Part shown: piece after piece, positions 1 through 8,124 of the stretch
How the letters are laid out: each line of letters begins with the position of its first letter
Position numbering within the stretch: the first letter of the stretch is position 1
Origin: Lindgomyces ingoldianus
Lineage: Eukaryota > Ascomycota > Dothideomycetes > Pleosporales > Lindgomycetaceae
Assembly: GCF_010093535.1 (NCBI RefSeq)
Contig: NW_022985176.1
Location: forward strand, 318,332 to 329,569
Reading direction: 5' to 3'
Length of the DNA stretch: 11,238 bases
Position numbers and translations under genes: made by a program
The notes under the pieces: generated by a model
Database searches by the model: none
Told to the model about the DNA's origin: nothing
What the model saw: only the letters and a program-made list of their open reading frames with translations

Positions 1-331
1 CTTGCGCATATAGCTTAAGTATAGTCTTAACAATTACCTGCTTCTTTTTATTGCCTAGCCTCTGTAATTTAGCTATAGAATTAGCTTATAAAGGTTGTCT
101 AGTGCTGTAGTTATTTATTATCTTTTATAAGACCTTATATATAGCTATAGCATATGTCTTTAAGAGTTTTATGTCTTATTTAAAAGCTTAAAGTGTAAGT
201 TGTATCTAACATTCTTTTAGCACGTCTAAGTAGTGTTGTGGGGAATGCATTAGTGTAAAAAGGGTGGTTTAGTGGGGTCTTGGCAAAAGTGAGCGACTTA
301 GGTGTGTGAGCAACTTGCCTATGAAGTACGT
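1..331 (-). mobile_element. Fot1/pogo-like DNA transposon 'X', terminal 331 bp, continues off left edge
   Basis: This is the end of a Tc1/mariner-type element of the fungal Fot1/pogo group. It aligns with 2065-2394 of element 1 over its whole length, including the stretch that encodes the transposase N-terminus on the minus strand there. Its right end is a terminal inverted repeat at about 270-331 that ends ...GAAGTACGT and is followed by TA (332-333), the expected TA target duplication. The end is nearly the same as that of element Z (5155-5214), so X and Z share a TIR subfamily, while element 1 has a related but distinct TIR. The coding part is full of TAA/TAG stops. Direct motif copies sit in the TIR at 289-297 and 306-314, 17 bp apart. 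X lies inside the reverse transcriptase region of gypsy B. The other half is outside the window. Confidence 0.8.
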
Positions 332-333
332 TA

Positions 334-975
334 TAGAAATTATTTAGATAGTTAATTAATACATTATTTATATAGCGCTAGTAAGTTACTAGACTATTAC
401 ATAATCTAAAAAGTAAAACTTTACACTTATAGGTTTTATATTATGTTTAAAAAGTAGTATACTTTTTAAAGCTTAGATCTATTTTAATCTTATTAAAAGC
501 TGTGTAAATATTAAACTTAGTAAAAATTACTACCTTAGTAGGTCTTAACAAAAGTTTGTTTATACATAGTATTAGATACACATTTTTATAGGTAAAAGTG
601 TTAAGTTTGCAGTAATTAACATTGATATATAAGTTGCTATTTAGTTTTTATACATAAAAAATAAAAAATATAAAAGAGCTCTAACTTTACTTAATAAAGC
701 TATATTTTAGATTATTTATAATGTATTTTTTTATTACTTCTAGCTCCTTAAGGTTCTGTTTGTACAACAGACTATAACTGTTAAAGAGAGGCTTTATAAG
801 AATAATCTTATAGTTATATAGATAATGTACTAGTAGCTAGTAAGCTGCTATGTAGCTAAATACATCTTAGTACTAATAGTATTTAAAGGGCAATTAGAGA
901 TTTACTAGTGCTTTAGTTTTATGTTTAGCGTTTAACTATAAGGCTTACTTATTTTTAATTAACTACTTAATTTTA
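334..975 (-). pseudogene. pol: gypsy B reverse transcriptase remnant
   Basis: On the minus strand, one frame reads as a Ty3/gypsy reverse transcriptase with scattered stops. In order it shows: the degraded LPP...YDH.I..L..G lead-in (about 850-790); the Y.L...L.EL..L..YI..NL..GFI stretch (about 775-670); the N..Y/R..LN..T.K..YPLP block; motif A, FTKFNIYTAF, at about 495-524, for the family's FTKLDL..AY; and the F..YINNVL..YL stretch just before the break at 334. The motif A catalytic aspartate codon (510-512) now reads Asn (GAT to AAT). The YxDD box is missing because element X is inserted just upstream of where it should be. The protein would have been RNA-dependent DNA polymerase of the retrotransposon particle; this copy cannot make it. 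Identification is confident from motif order, although individual residues are altered. Confidence 0.85.
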
Positions 976-977
976 TA

Positions 978-1040
978 ACGTACCTAACGGGTTGGCCGGC
1001 CACACAGGTTGGCCGGCCACTTTTGCTAAGCCCCTACTAA
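978..1040 (+). repeat. Left terminal inverted repeat of element 1
   Basis: It begins ACGTACCTAACGGG and pairs with 2332-2394. It contains GTTGGCCGGCCAC twice in direct orientation, at 991-1003 and 1008-1020, 17 bp apart; each copy includes the 10-base palindrome TGGCCGGCCA. This end has kept its CG-rich motif, whereas the right end shows RIP-type changes. By analogy with pogo-family elements the paired motifs are probable transposase binding sites; this is inference. Confidence 0.85.
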
Positions 1041-1105
1041 AACTACCCTATTCTCTCGCAAAACAGCCTACTTTAGCCCTATATAAAGTAATATAACACA
1101 AGATA

Positions 1106-2290
1106 TTATTTAGAGTCTACTTCTGCTACTTGCTTACATGTACGTAAGTTGTAACGGCGCAGGCAAGACAATGGGTCCGAATGCGGTATGAATCCACTCA
1201 GAGGCATATGGGAGTGCGTGGGGACTCAGAGACCTGGGAATACCAATGACACCTATAGGCCTTGTACGTAGGATATCAGAAAACTACCGAGCTAGCTACG
1301 GGGGCGAGGTGCGACTAAATACATGAGGGAATAGGGGTAACAGCAGGGGTCGGGGCCAGGTCGAGGTCGGGGCCGATACGGGGGCCTTCCGGGCCATCCG
1401 AGATGGAACGATTCATGAGGATTGTTACATAAGTTATGCCTAGTCTAATTGCACTGCCTGCATTACTTTTAACTTAGCTTACCTCTTTTAGCGCGCACCT
1501 GCGTCTTTAGCTTCTTCCTATTACTACGCGCTCTAAACTCCTTTAGAGTAGTTAGACAAGCTCTATCCTTAACTATTAAAGTCTTTTCTGCCTAAATCTG
1601 CTTTCTTTTATGCAATCTACATTACGTAGCAGCCTTATTTGCTGCTTAAAGCTCTGTAATCTTATAGCCCACCTTATTATGTTAATGCCCTAGATAACTA
1701 TTATCTACTTCTTATTACCTTACTATATTTTCTTTAGCTGTCTTTGTCTTTCTAAAGCTATAACAACTGCTCTAGTTAATATCTAGCCTATTATAAAGCC
1801 TAACTTGTTAAAGTTATACCTGTCTTTATCCTAGATACTGTACTTAGCTTTTATGTTAGCTACTAGGCAAAACTAGCCCTAGATAACTTCTAGATTCTTG
1901 TAAAGCGCTCTCTTATAATTATACTTATAATTAAACTTTATTATAAACTTAGGGCAGTGCTTAACCTACATACTAGTCTAGTTTAAGCTAACCTGGCCTA
2001 GATTGCGCTCTGCAGGCAAGGAATTAGCTATATTAGCTATAGCTGCAAGCCTAAGGGGAAATCTGCGCATAATAAGCTTAAGTATGTACTTAACAACTAC
2101 CTTCTTTTTAAGCTTAGTTAGATTCCTTAATTTAAGCTAGCATTCTGCTTGTAAAGGCTGTCTAGCGCGTTAATTGCTTAGTGTTGTGTAAGAGACATTA
2201 TAAATAGCTGCAGCGCGTTGTAAGGAGAGTTTTAAGTCTTTTTTAAGAGCCTAAAGAGCAAGCTGTATCTAACATTCTTTAGAAGATTTA
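1106..2290 (-). pseudogene. Element 1 transposase remnant, split by a solo LTR
   Basis: Minus-strand frames match Fot1-type transposases (CENP-B-like helix-turn-helix followed by a DDE_1 catalytic domain). The N-terminal HTH region shows RAAAIYNVSYTTL (about 2215-2170). It is followed by the RFPLRLAAIANIANSL block (about 2065-2015) and a catalytic-domain start reading YNFNKLGF near 1815, where the family has YNFDETGF: the first catalytic Asp is Asn and the next Glu is Lys. Much of the remaining catalytic domain is absent compared with Y. The C-terminus has a small zinc-knuckle-like motif, C-x2-C then HN-L, interrupted by the solo LTR (1145-1434), then R-T-C-K on the other side, ending at a TAA whose complement is 1106-1108. 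The start codon is not identifiable. It is non-functional. Confidence 0.8.
1150..1429 (-). repeat. Solo LTR of the gypsy B/C family with perfect 5-bp target duplication
   Basis: This 280-bp unit starts TGTAAC and ends GTTACA and is flanked on both sides by TAAGT (1145-1149 and 1430-1434). It aligns along its full length with the LTRs at 4756-5045 and 8125-8413. No internal retrotransposon sequence is attached, so it is a solo LTR, normally left by recombination between the two LTRs of one element. It is GC-rich and keeps several TCA and TGA triplets, unlike its surroundings, so it has escaped most RIP. Strand is given by analogy with gypsy B, whose coding strand is minus. It sits in the C-terminal zinc-knuckle codons of the element 1 transposase; the related element Y has no insertion at the matching place (about 5841-5860). 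Confidence 0.92.
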
Positions 2291-2331
2291 ATTTAGTGTT
2301 GTTGTTAAGGCATTATGTAGATAGGTAGAGT

Positions 2332-2394
2332 TTAGTAGGGGCTTAGCAAAAGTGGCTGGCTAACCTGTGTAGCTAGCTAACCTGTTAGGTACGT
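2332..2394 (-). repeat. Right terminal inverted repeat of element 1
   Basis: It is the inverted counterpart of 978-1040, ending ...GTTAGGTACGT before TA. The paired 13-bp motifs are still visible at 2352-2364 and 2369-2381, 17 bp apart, but GGCC-type bases are changed to AGCT-type, a G-to-A / C-to-T pattern. Confidence 0.85.
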
Positions 2395-2396
2395 TA

Positions 2397-2920
2397 AATA
2401 AAAGTTAAAAAGAACTTATTTTTTTTATGTTAAAATAAAAAGCATTTACTAAAATTAAAGTAATAGTAGCTAAATAGACCTTCTTTAGACCTATTCTAGA
2501 CTTCTTAATAAATAGGCAGAAGGATAATTTAAGTGTCTTTAGACTATAAATAATAGAAGATTTGTATAATTTTAGTAGCCTTAGCAAACTCTTAATGCAG
2601 TAGATTATTAGGCTATATAACTACTAAAATTAGTTCTTTTTTTATAGTGTGTTATGTTATTTAATATCTAGCTCTACTTTTTTATTACGCGCAGGCTAGG
2701 TTAATTGCATAAGTAAGAGTAGCAAAGGTTTATAAGTAGGTAGATATTTACTAGGCTATATAATCTAATTTCTCTTTATATCTAAATAAAGTTTAAAACA
2801 ACATAACTATTTAATGCTAATAATGTAATCCTAAGAGCTAAAGTCTATAATAATAAAGAGGTAGTTTTAGATGCTTCTTCTATTAATTTACATGTGCAGG
2901 CAGATATACTAGTAGACAGA
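2397..2920 (-). pseudogene. pol: gypsy B protease and N-terminal pol remnant
   Basis: On the minus strand the peptide LFIIIDFSS is followed after one stop by DYIIS (about 2857-2815). It fits the retropepsin signature of gypsy elements, in which a hydrophobic run leads into D-S/T-G and then N/D-F/Y-I-S. Codons 2834-2845 read Asp-Phe-Ser-Ser, which is what TCT-to-TTT and GGC-to-AGC changes would make of Asp-Ser-Gly-Ser. This would be the aspartic protease that processes the Gag-Pol polyprotein. The part from about 2800 to 2397 should be the protease tail and the linker to reverse transcriptase; it reads as broken frames with no further recognisable motif. Element 1 interrupts the gene at 2395. 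Confidence 0.7.
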
Positions 2921-3199
2921 GACTTAAATCTAATCTTAAAAACTCTTAACTATAACTTTAAATAGTAAGTGTTAGATAAGAATATAAAGGCATTAAAATA
3001 ATAACTTAGTAGTTAGTAAGTTAATAAATAAAAAACTATAAGCACTAGTATTAACTAAAGAATTTAAATAGACTTTAATGCTTTTTAAATATAAAATAGT
3101 AAAAACTTAAAAGTGTTTTTTTTAAATAAGTGTAATAGATTAATGTTTAATAAATTATACTTACTTAAGCTTAAAATAAAGAGTTTTCTTAGGTGTTTT

Positions 3200-4374
3200 T
3201 ATTTTCTATCTAAGAAAAGTCTAAGTTGTAATTATTTACATCTATAAACTCTTTTTTAGATTTTTATTACTCTACTTTAATTTCTTATACTCTAGAGATA
3301 GGATAATTACTAGTAAAATGTTCTAGTTTACTATAATTATAATAGTTGCTAGGAGTTGTCTGTCTTTCTAAGGCAGGTGTCTAGCTAGATTGTCTATAAG
3401 TAATTAAGGTAGACTAGGGTACTAATAGAGGTGCAGGTTAGAGTGCACTAGAATAGTATACTGCCTTAGATGTATTACTAGAAACTTTTTAAGACTAATC
3501 TATACTAGGTCTAATAGTAGACTATTAGGTAAGATTAACAGTTTACTCTAAAATAGTAAGAGTATTCCTTCTTTCTATGTTATAAGCTATTAGGTAGGCT
3601 ACTATAGTCTTAAAAAAGCCTTTCTAAGTGTGCTTAAAACCTAAGTTTAGTACTTTTAAGCTAAGTAGTATTTTTTTTTATAAATAAAAGAACTATTTTA
3701 CTTTTAATATAAACTCTTTAATAGCAGCACTAATAAAGTAAGCTTTAAAAGTAAAAAAACACTTCTTTTTTACTTATCTTTAAAGTTTAAAACACTTGTT
3801 ACGCCTCTATCTTTTTATTACTAGTAATAAAGTAAGTTTATAAAAGCTTAATTATTTCTTTTATATTTTTAAACTAAAAGTAATTTAATTTAGCTAGGTA
3901 TGTAGGCTCTAAGTATTCCTTTGCAATACTAGCAGTGTGTCCCTATACTAGCGCTATGCATGTGCGCTTACTTTAATAGTAATCTGCATTAATATTAAGT
4001 TTATCTATAATAAAAGCTTACTATTATTTAAATATAGGTTTTTTACTATCTATAAAGTTCTTAATCTTAGGCGTGTGTTTAGTAAAGTAGCTTTAAAAAA
4101 GCTTAAAAGTGCCTAAAAAGTCTTTTACTATTAAAGTAGCAAAAGTAATTTAAAGCATTATTATAAGTAATTTAGTAGTTAGTAGGAGTTAACTAAGACT
4201 AATAGTTTTTAATCTAGTTAGCTGTTTAATTTATACTCTTAATTAAGTAACTTAGTTCTTAAGGGCTATATTACTCTAGTTTAACTCTAAATCTAGTAGG
4301 TCTTTAGCTTTAAGTTCTATAAAAAAAAGTTTAGCTATTAAAGTAGGTAGTTATTTAGTTCTAAAAGTAGGCAT
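3200..4374 (-). pseudogene. gag: gypsy B gag remnant with ruined CCHC zinc knuckle
   Basis: A likely start is the ATG complementary to 4372-4374, about 380 bp inside the LTR. It is followed by a helical, Leu/Lys/Gln-type stretch (about 4300-4200) that may be a coiled coil. A capsid-like region follows (about 4130-3700), including IAKEYLEPTYLAKLNYF near 3920-3870 and an amphipathic block resembling the part of fungal gypsy Gag that precedes the knuckle. Near its end, codons 3303-3344 spell Y-Y-N-Y-S-K-L-E-H-F-T-S-N-Y. This has exactly the C-x2-C-x4-H-x4-C spacing with all three cysteines turned to tyrosine (TGY to TAY) and the Gly before His turned to Glu. Gag packages the element RNA; this copy is dead. 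The C-terminal limit is uncertain, and 2920-3200 holds only broken frames. Confidence 0.75.
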
Positions 4375-4755
4375 TTTACTTTAGCTATAGCTAGAACAGG
4401 TTGCAGTCTTTGCAATAAAATCTAATAGTAGTTAAAAGTTAGGCATTAGTAGTTATCTCTAATCTTAATAAGTTATTAGTAGTCTTTAAGTTTTTACCTT
4501 AGCACACTTTTTATAACTTTTTTAAAAGTAATTCTAATTATAGGGGATAAAAAGTTCTAAACCTAAAGGCTTTAGTTAATAAAAGGTTTCTAGAATTCTA
4601 TTTATACTAACTAAATAATTTAATGTAATAGTGTGTAAGAAATTGCAACTTAAACTAAATTAAACACTTTTTAGAACTTAAATGTAGTTAAATAAATAAT
4701 TAATGTAATATTATTAATATAGCTGTTACTAGTAAAAGTAAGTTTTCTAATATAA

Positions 4756-5045
4756 TGTAACAGCGCAGGCAAGACAATAAGTCTAAATGCAGTATAAATC
4801 TACTTAGAGGCATATAGAAGTGCGTGGGGACTTAGAGACCTAGGAATACTAATAACACCTATAGGCCTTGTACGTAGGATATTAGAAAACTAGTAAGCTA
4901 GCTACAGGGGCAAGGTGCGACTAAATACATAAGGGAATAGGGGTAACTGCAGGGGACTGGGTTGAGTCATGGTCGGGGCCGATACGGGGACCCTTCGGAT
5001 AGGATCCGAGCGACCCGATATGGAACGATTCGTAGAATCGTTACA
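4756..5045 (-). repeat. 5' LTR of gypsy B
   Basis: The 290-bp unit runs from TGTAAC to GTTACA and is closely similar to the solo LTR at 1150-1429, with a moderate number of C/T and G/A changes. Its left side continues into sequence shared with the flank of the gypsy C LTR (4620-4755 resembles about 7985-8124). That marks the internal side of both elements and, with gag reading leftward, makes this a 5' LTR on the minus strand. A near-terminal hairpin has 8-bp arms at 5024-5031 and 5035-5042. I cannot make out a primer-binding site with confidence just inside 4755. Confidence 0.88.
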
Positions 5046-5214
5046 ACAAACATGTAAGCAAGAAGTAGAAGTAGTATCTAAATAATATTCTAGGCTGTAC
5101 TGTACTATATAGTGCTAGAGCGGGTTGTTATAGGCTATAATAGAGTTTGTTAGGGTGGGGTCTTAGCAAAAGTAAGCGACTTAGGTGTGTAAGCAACTCG
5201 CCCATGAAGTACGT
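5046..5214 (+). mobile_element. Fot1/pogo-like transposon 'Z', end fragment with transposase C-terminal codons
   Basis: This matches the reverse complement of 978-1144 of element 1. It holds the last transposase codons in plus orientation (5050-5085, reading T-C-K-Q-E-V-E-V-V-S-K then TAA) and a TIR at about 5155-5214 followed by TA (5215-5216). The TIR is almost identical to that of X. Gypsy B has inserted right at the left limit, 5046, in the C-terminal zinc-knuckle codons, so the rest of Z should lie to the left of gypsy B's 3' LTR, beyond the window. Z itself sits in the gag region of gypsy C. Direct TIR motifs lie at 5172-5180 and 5189-5197. Confidence 0.8.
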
Positions 5215-5216
5215 TA

Positions 5217-5702
5217 TACCCTAGCACACTGCCTTAGAAAGTAGTTTCCTCTACACTTTTAGCAAAGGTGTTAATCTAATTGTTTTTTAATGTTTTAGAA
5301 AAATAGCTTAATTTTAGTGTAGTAAACTTTTATGTTTATACTTTTTTGTTAAATTCTTAAGTTTAGGCAGTCTTTTTAAAATATTTTACTTTTCTATATT
5401 TTAAGTAAGATTTTTTTTAATACTATTTTTTTGTAAAGAGTTTTTTTTAAAGTAGTATTAATGCCTTTTCTTTTCTTTATAGCTTTTGCTTTACTAAAGT
5501 CTATTAGTTTTAGAGTAGACACTAGTGTCTTTTATTTCTTTTTATAAGATACTGTTTTTTATTTCTAGACTTCTTTTTTTTACGTTCTTATATAAAGCTT
5601 ATTAATTTTAATTACTAGTTTTATATACTTAACTAGGTTAGTTAGTTTTTTTAACTTACTAATTTTATCTTTAACTAAGTTCTTAAGTTCTTTATAGAAC
5701 GT
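5217..5702 (-). pseudogene. gag: gypsy C gag remnant, C-terminal half
   Basis: On the minus strand, just after the Y insertion point, the frame reads FYKELKNLVKDKISKL, then YIKLVIKINKLYIRT (about 5697-5580). This is the conserved end of the fungal Ty3/gypsy Gag capsid region, where the family has (F/Y)Y.GLKD.VKDEL, then YI.LA.(R/K)IDNRLY.R. Downstream the frame becomes a lysine-rich, stop-containing stretch to 5217; no zinc knuckle can be made out before Z cuts in. It is the same gene as 7547-7951, separated by transposon Y. Confidence 0.8.
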
Positions 5703-5704
5703 TA

Positions 5705-7544
5705 ACATGGTCCACAAGCAAATGTTCAACACAAGCAAGTGTTCTGCCCTACTACTAAATTTAACTTTAAAGACTATTAATTTAACAATGTAAAAATATA
5801 CTATATAAAATAAACTACTATAGAATTATTTAATATCCTTACATGTATAAGAGTTATGCCTAGGCTTATTGCAGCGCTTGCAGCGCTGTGCGCGCGCTGC
5901 GCTGCTTTTAGCAGTTAACTTCTTCTAAGGCATTTTGCTACCTCTTACTATACTAGTAAGCTTCTAAGTACTTAACTTAAAGCCTTAATAACTTATTAGA
6001 GTTCTTTCTTTCTAAATTTACTTTTTTTTACGCTGCTTGCGCTTTATAGCTGCCTTACAGGCCTTCTCTAGAGTAGCTGCTTAATTGCGCTATAGAACAG
6101 CAACATAAGCTATTTTAGTAGCGCCCTTACTTAGCTGCTTTGCTAGATTAAGCATAGCAAAAGAAGACAAATTTTAATGCCTTTAAATTTAATTATATAG
6201 TAGAGTTAACTAAGCCTTAACTTTATAAAAATTACTAGGTGTTTAAGCCTCCTAGGCAGTATTTAGTAGTAAAGTAGCTAGCTAATTAGGTAGCTATATA
6301 TTAAGCTTTAAGAGCACTAGCTCTAGGTTAAATAGGACTAGTCCTATAGCTCTAAAGCCTACGCAGATATTATCTATTATAATTAAGTAACTAAATGCTG
6401 CTTTAAAGGCTAGTAGAAAGGTTAGCTTGTTAATATAGTTAATCTAGTAGCAGATTAACTAGCTAATCTTAGTACTGTACGCGCGCTTTAACAGCAAAAA
6501 GCAGCTAACGTTAAGCAGCTGTAGAATATGTGACGCGTGTGCTGGCATACAGAGCGCTATAATACGCCTCTGCTTGCAGAGCTCTAAGAATTTAACAAAG
6601 TAATAGCTCTTATAGCTATTAAAAATAAGCAGCTGCTATAAGCCTACTAAGCAATCTTTTATATACAGATTAAAGTGCTCTAGCTATGCAATTCTATGTT
6701 TATTAGTTGTCTAGCTGTTATTGCTAACACTAATAGCCTAGTCCTTTAGTATATCCTTATCCTTATACTAGGCAGATAGGTGATGCTTGCCTTTAAAGAT
6801 TATGTATAGAGGTATTGCCTACCTATCTGCGTTAATGCCTGCAATAACTGTCACCTATTTACAGTTGCCTAGCTATATAGCCTTTAGCTAATTATGTCTA
6901 TCTGTGCCTGTAACAACTATTTAGCTTAATATAACCCTTATCTAAAAGCTTGTCTTATTAAAATTATATGTGTCCTAATCTACAATGCTGTACTTTAATT
7001 ATGTAGCCTCTATAAGCTTAAACTACTTACTTATAATTACTAAATCTTTACATTTTACTTATTAGTAATTATATAGTTAGCTAAGGTAAGTTTTAACTGC
7101 TAGCATACACGCAACAAAGTTAGATAGCTAGTTAATACCTGCTAGTAGAGCGCTGTGCTTAGTAAGAAGCTTGTTAGCTATCTCTTATACAGCACCTAGA
7201 GTAGGCGCAAATCCTTAGGAATCTAGATTAAGTATATGCTTAATAATTACCTCCTCTTCTAGCTTTGTAAGCTTCTTGTTGTTAGCTATACAGTTGCGTC
7301 ACATAGTTATCCCTACGCGTTGTTAGCGGAGAGCTATTTAATTAACATTGTAGAGTGCTGCAGCGCGCCTTTTAGTTAAAAACGCGTCTCTATTAAGAGC
7401 TTAAATAGCTAGGTTAATTCTAGCCTCTTTTAAAGATAATTAATTATATAGTTGTTAATGCATCGCGGTTAGTAGTAGGTTGGCTGCGTTTTGGTGGTGG
7501 GGCGGAACACTCGCTTGTGTTGAACATTCGCTTGTGGACCATGT
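5705..7544 (-). mobile_element. Fot1/pogo-like DNA transposon 'Y', full length 1840 bp
   Basis: Both ends are present. Inverted repeats of about 52 bp (5705-5756 and 7493-7544) begin ACATGGTCCACAAGC on each strand and are flanked by TA (5703-5704 and 7545-7546). The length is typical of Fot1-type elements. The ends differ from those of X, Z and element 1, so Y is a separate family, yet the transposase relics are clearly related. The paired TIR motif ACAAGC(A/G)A(A/G)TGTTC occurs at 5714-5727 and 5731-5744, and inverted at 7505-7518 and 7522-7535, again 17 bp apart. Y splits the gag of gypsy C. Confidence 0.9.
5826..7420 (-). pseudogene. Transposon Y transposase remnant (HTH plus DDE_1 type)
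   Basis: The minus strand carries an almost complete, stop-riddled Fot1-type transposase. Features in order: HTH region with RRAAALYNVN (about 7365-7335); LTKLEEEVIIKHIL and then GFAPTLGAV and EIANKLL (about 7270-7160); catalytic-domain start NFNKTSF (6945-6965), where the family has NFDETGF; VTVIAGINAD (about 6855-6825) and IIFKGKHHL (about 6805-6780), the DDE_1 core; and a C-terminal zinc-knuckle-like CKRCNKPRHNSYTCK (about 5841-5885), with the stop complementary to 5826-5828. The first catalytic Asp codon (6957-6959) is Asn, the following Glu is Lys and the Gly is Ser, all G-to-A changes. It would have cut and pasted Y at TA sites; this copy is inactive. The start codon is not identifiable. 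Confidence 0.85.
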
Positions 7545-7546
7545 TA

Positions 7547-7951
7547 TGCATAGTGTCTGCAGATCTGTTTATCTATACTAAGATTAGTATTTCTTAAATT
7601 TTGCAGCATAGACTCTTGTAAAGGCTTTTGTTTAAGATTGTCTAGCCTTTTTACTACTATTTTTTCTATGTCTACTTATTTATAGATTCTTATAAGTGCG
7701 TCTTTAAATGTTTATACACTAGTAAATATTTATCTAGTTTCTTTTTTAAGTAGTTGCGTATTATTATAGTGTGCTTTTTAATTATTTAAGTATAGTTAAA
7801 ACTAAACAGCTAGGTCTCTAACTAGCTGTATTTCTATCTACTAGATAACTGCTTTGCCTATAGAGAATGCGTTTCTATAGTAGTTAGCATATAGTGCGCT
7901 TTATATAAAGAATAGTTTAATGTCTTAAAGTTCGTTTTTAAATGCCTTAAA
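7547..7951 (-). pseudogene. gag: gypsy C gag remnant, capsid N-terminal half
   Basis: On the minus strand the frame beginning FKAFKNEL (about 7951-7928) continues, with stops, through ALYANYYRNAFSIGKAV and then TFKDALIRIYK.VDIEKIVVKRL to L.NLRNTNLS near 7590. This matches the layout of fungal gypsy Gag: a capsid core, then F..AL...YG.VD......RL..L.Q, just upstream of the segment now displaced to 5702. The region between the LTR and 7951 shows no convincing start codon. Structural particle protein; non-functional. Confidence 0.75.
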
Positions 7952-8124
7952 AGATGCTAGTCTAATGTTTTATTTAGTATTAATTATAATTTAATATAAT
8001 AGTATGTAAATATTATAATCTAAACTAACTTAACTACATCTAAGACTTAAATATAGTTAAATAAAGAATTAATATAATATTATTAATAAATCTGTTACTA
8101 GCAAAAGCAAGTTCTTTAATATAA

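Larger units (their letters stand above)
978..2394 (-). mobile_element. Fot1/pogo-like DNA transposon 'element 1', internally deleted, hosting a solo LTR
   Basis: Terminal inverted repeats of about 62 bp (978-1040 and 2332-2394) are flanked by TA on both sides (976-977 and 2395-2396), the Tc1/mariner TA duplication. The differences between the two TIRs are almost all C/T or G/A. The element is 1417 bp including a 280-bp solo LTR, so about 1.13 kb of its own sequence, against 1840 bp for relative Y; the shortfall maps to the middle and end of the transposase catalytic domain. A transposase remnant lies on the minus strand. The element is inserted in the pol region of gypsy B, between protease and reverse transcriptase. 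Confidence 0.88.
334..5045 (-). mobile_element. Ty3/gypsy LTR retrotransposon 'gypsy B', degraded, interrupted by element 1
   Basis: Reading the minus strand from the LTR at 4756-5045 gives the order expected of a Ty3/gypsy element: gag (from about 4374), CCHC zinc knuckle (3303-3344), aspartic protease (2834-2845) and reverse transcriptase (975-334). The segment 978-2394 is a later Fot1-like insertion, and X cuts the element again at 333, within the reverse transcriptase. RNase H, integrase and the 3' LTR would lie to the left, outside the window. The frames are broken by many TAA and TAG stops and by small frame changes. Nearly all recognisable losses are G-to-A changes on the coding strand, the RIP pattern. 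It was inserted into the C-terminal codons of the transposase of element Z; the 5 bases beside the LTR, ACAAA (5046-5050), should be one copy of its target duplication. Confidence 0.85.

Noticed and set aside
2405..2587. 60-residue minus-strand open frame
   Set aside because: It lies within the decayed pol region of gypsy B, its composition is that of AT-rich chance ORFs (Leu/Ile/Lys/Ser), and it matches no domain I know; the traceable pol frame nearby is a different one.
3303..3344. Possible plus-strand zinc knuckle
   Set aside because: The plus reading gives irregular spacing, while the minus strand gives an exact C-x2-C-x4-H-x4-C pattern with Cys to Tyr changes, in line with the rest of gypsy B.
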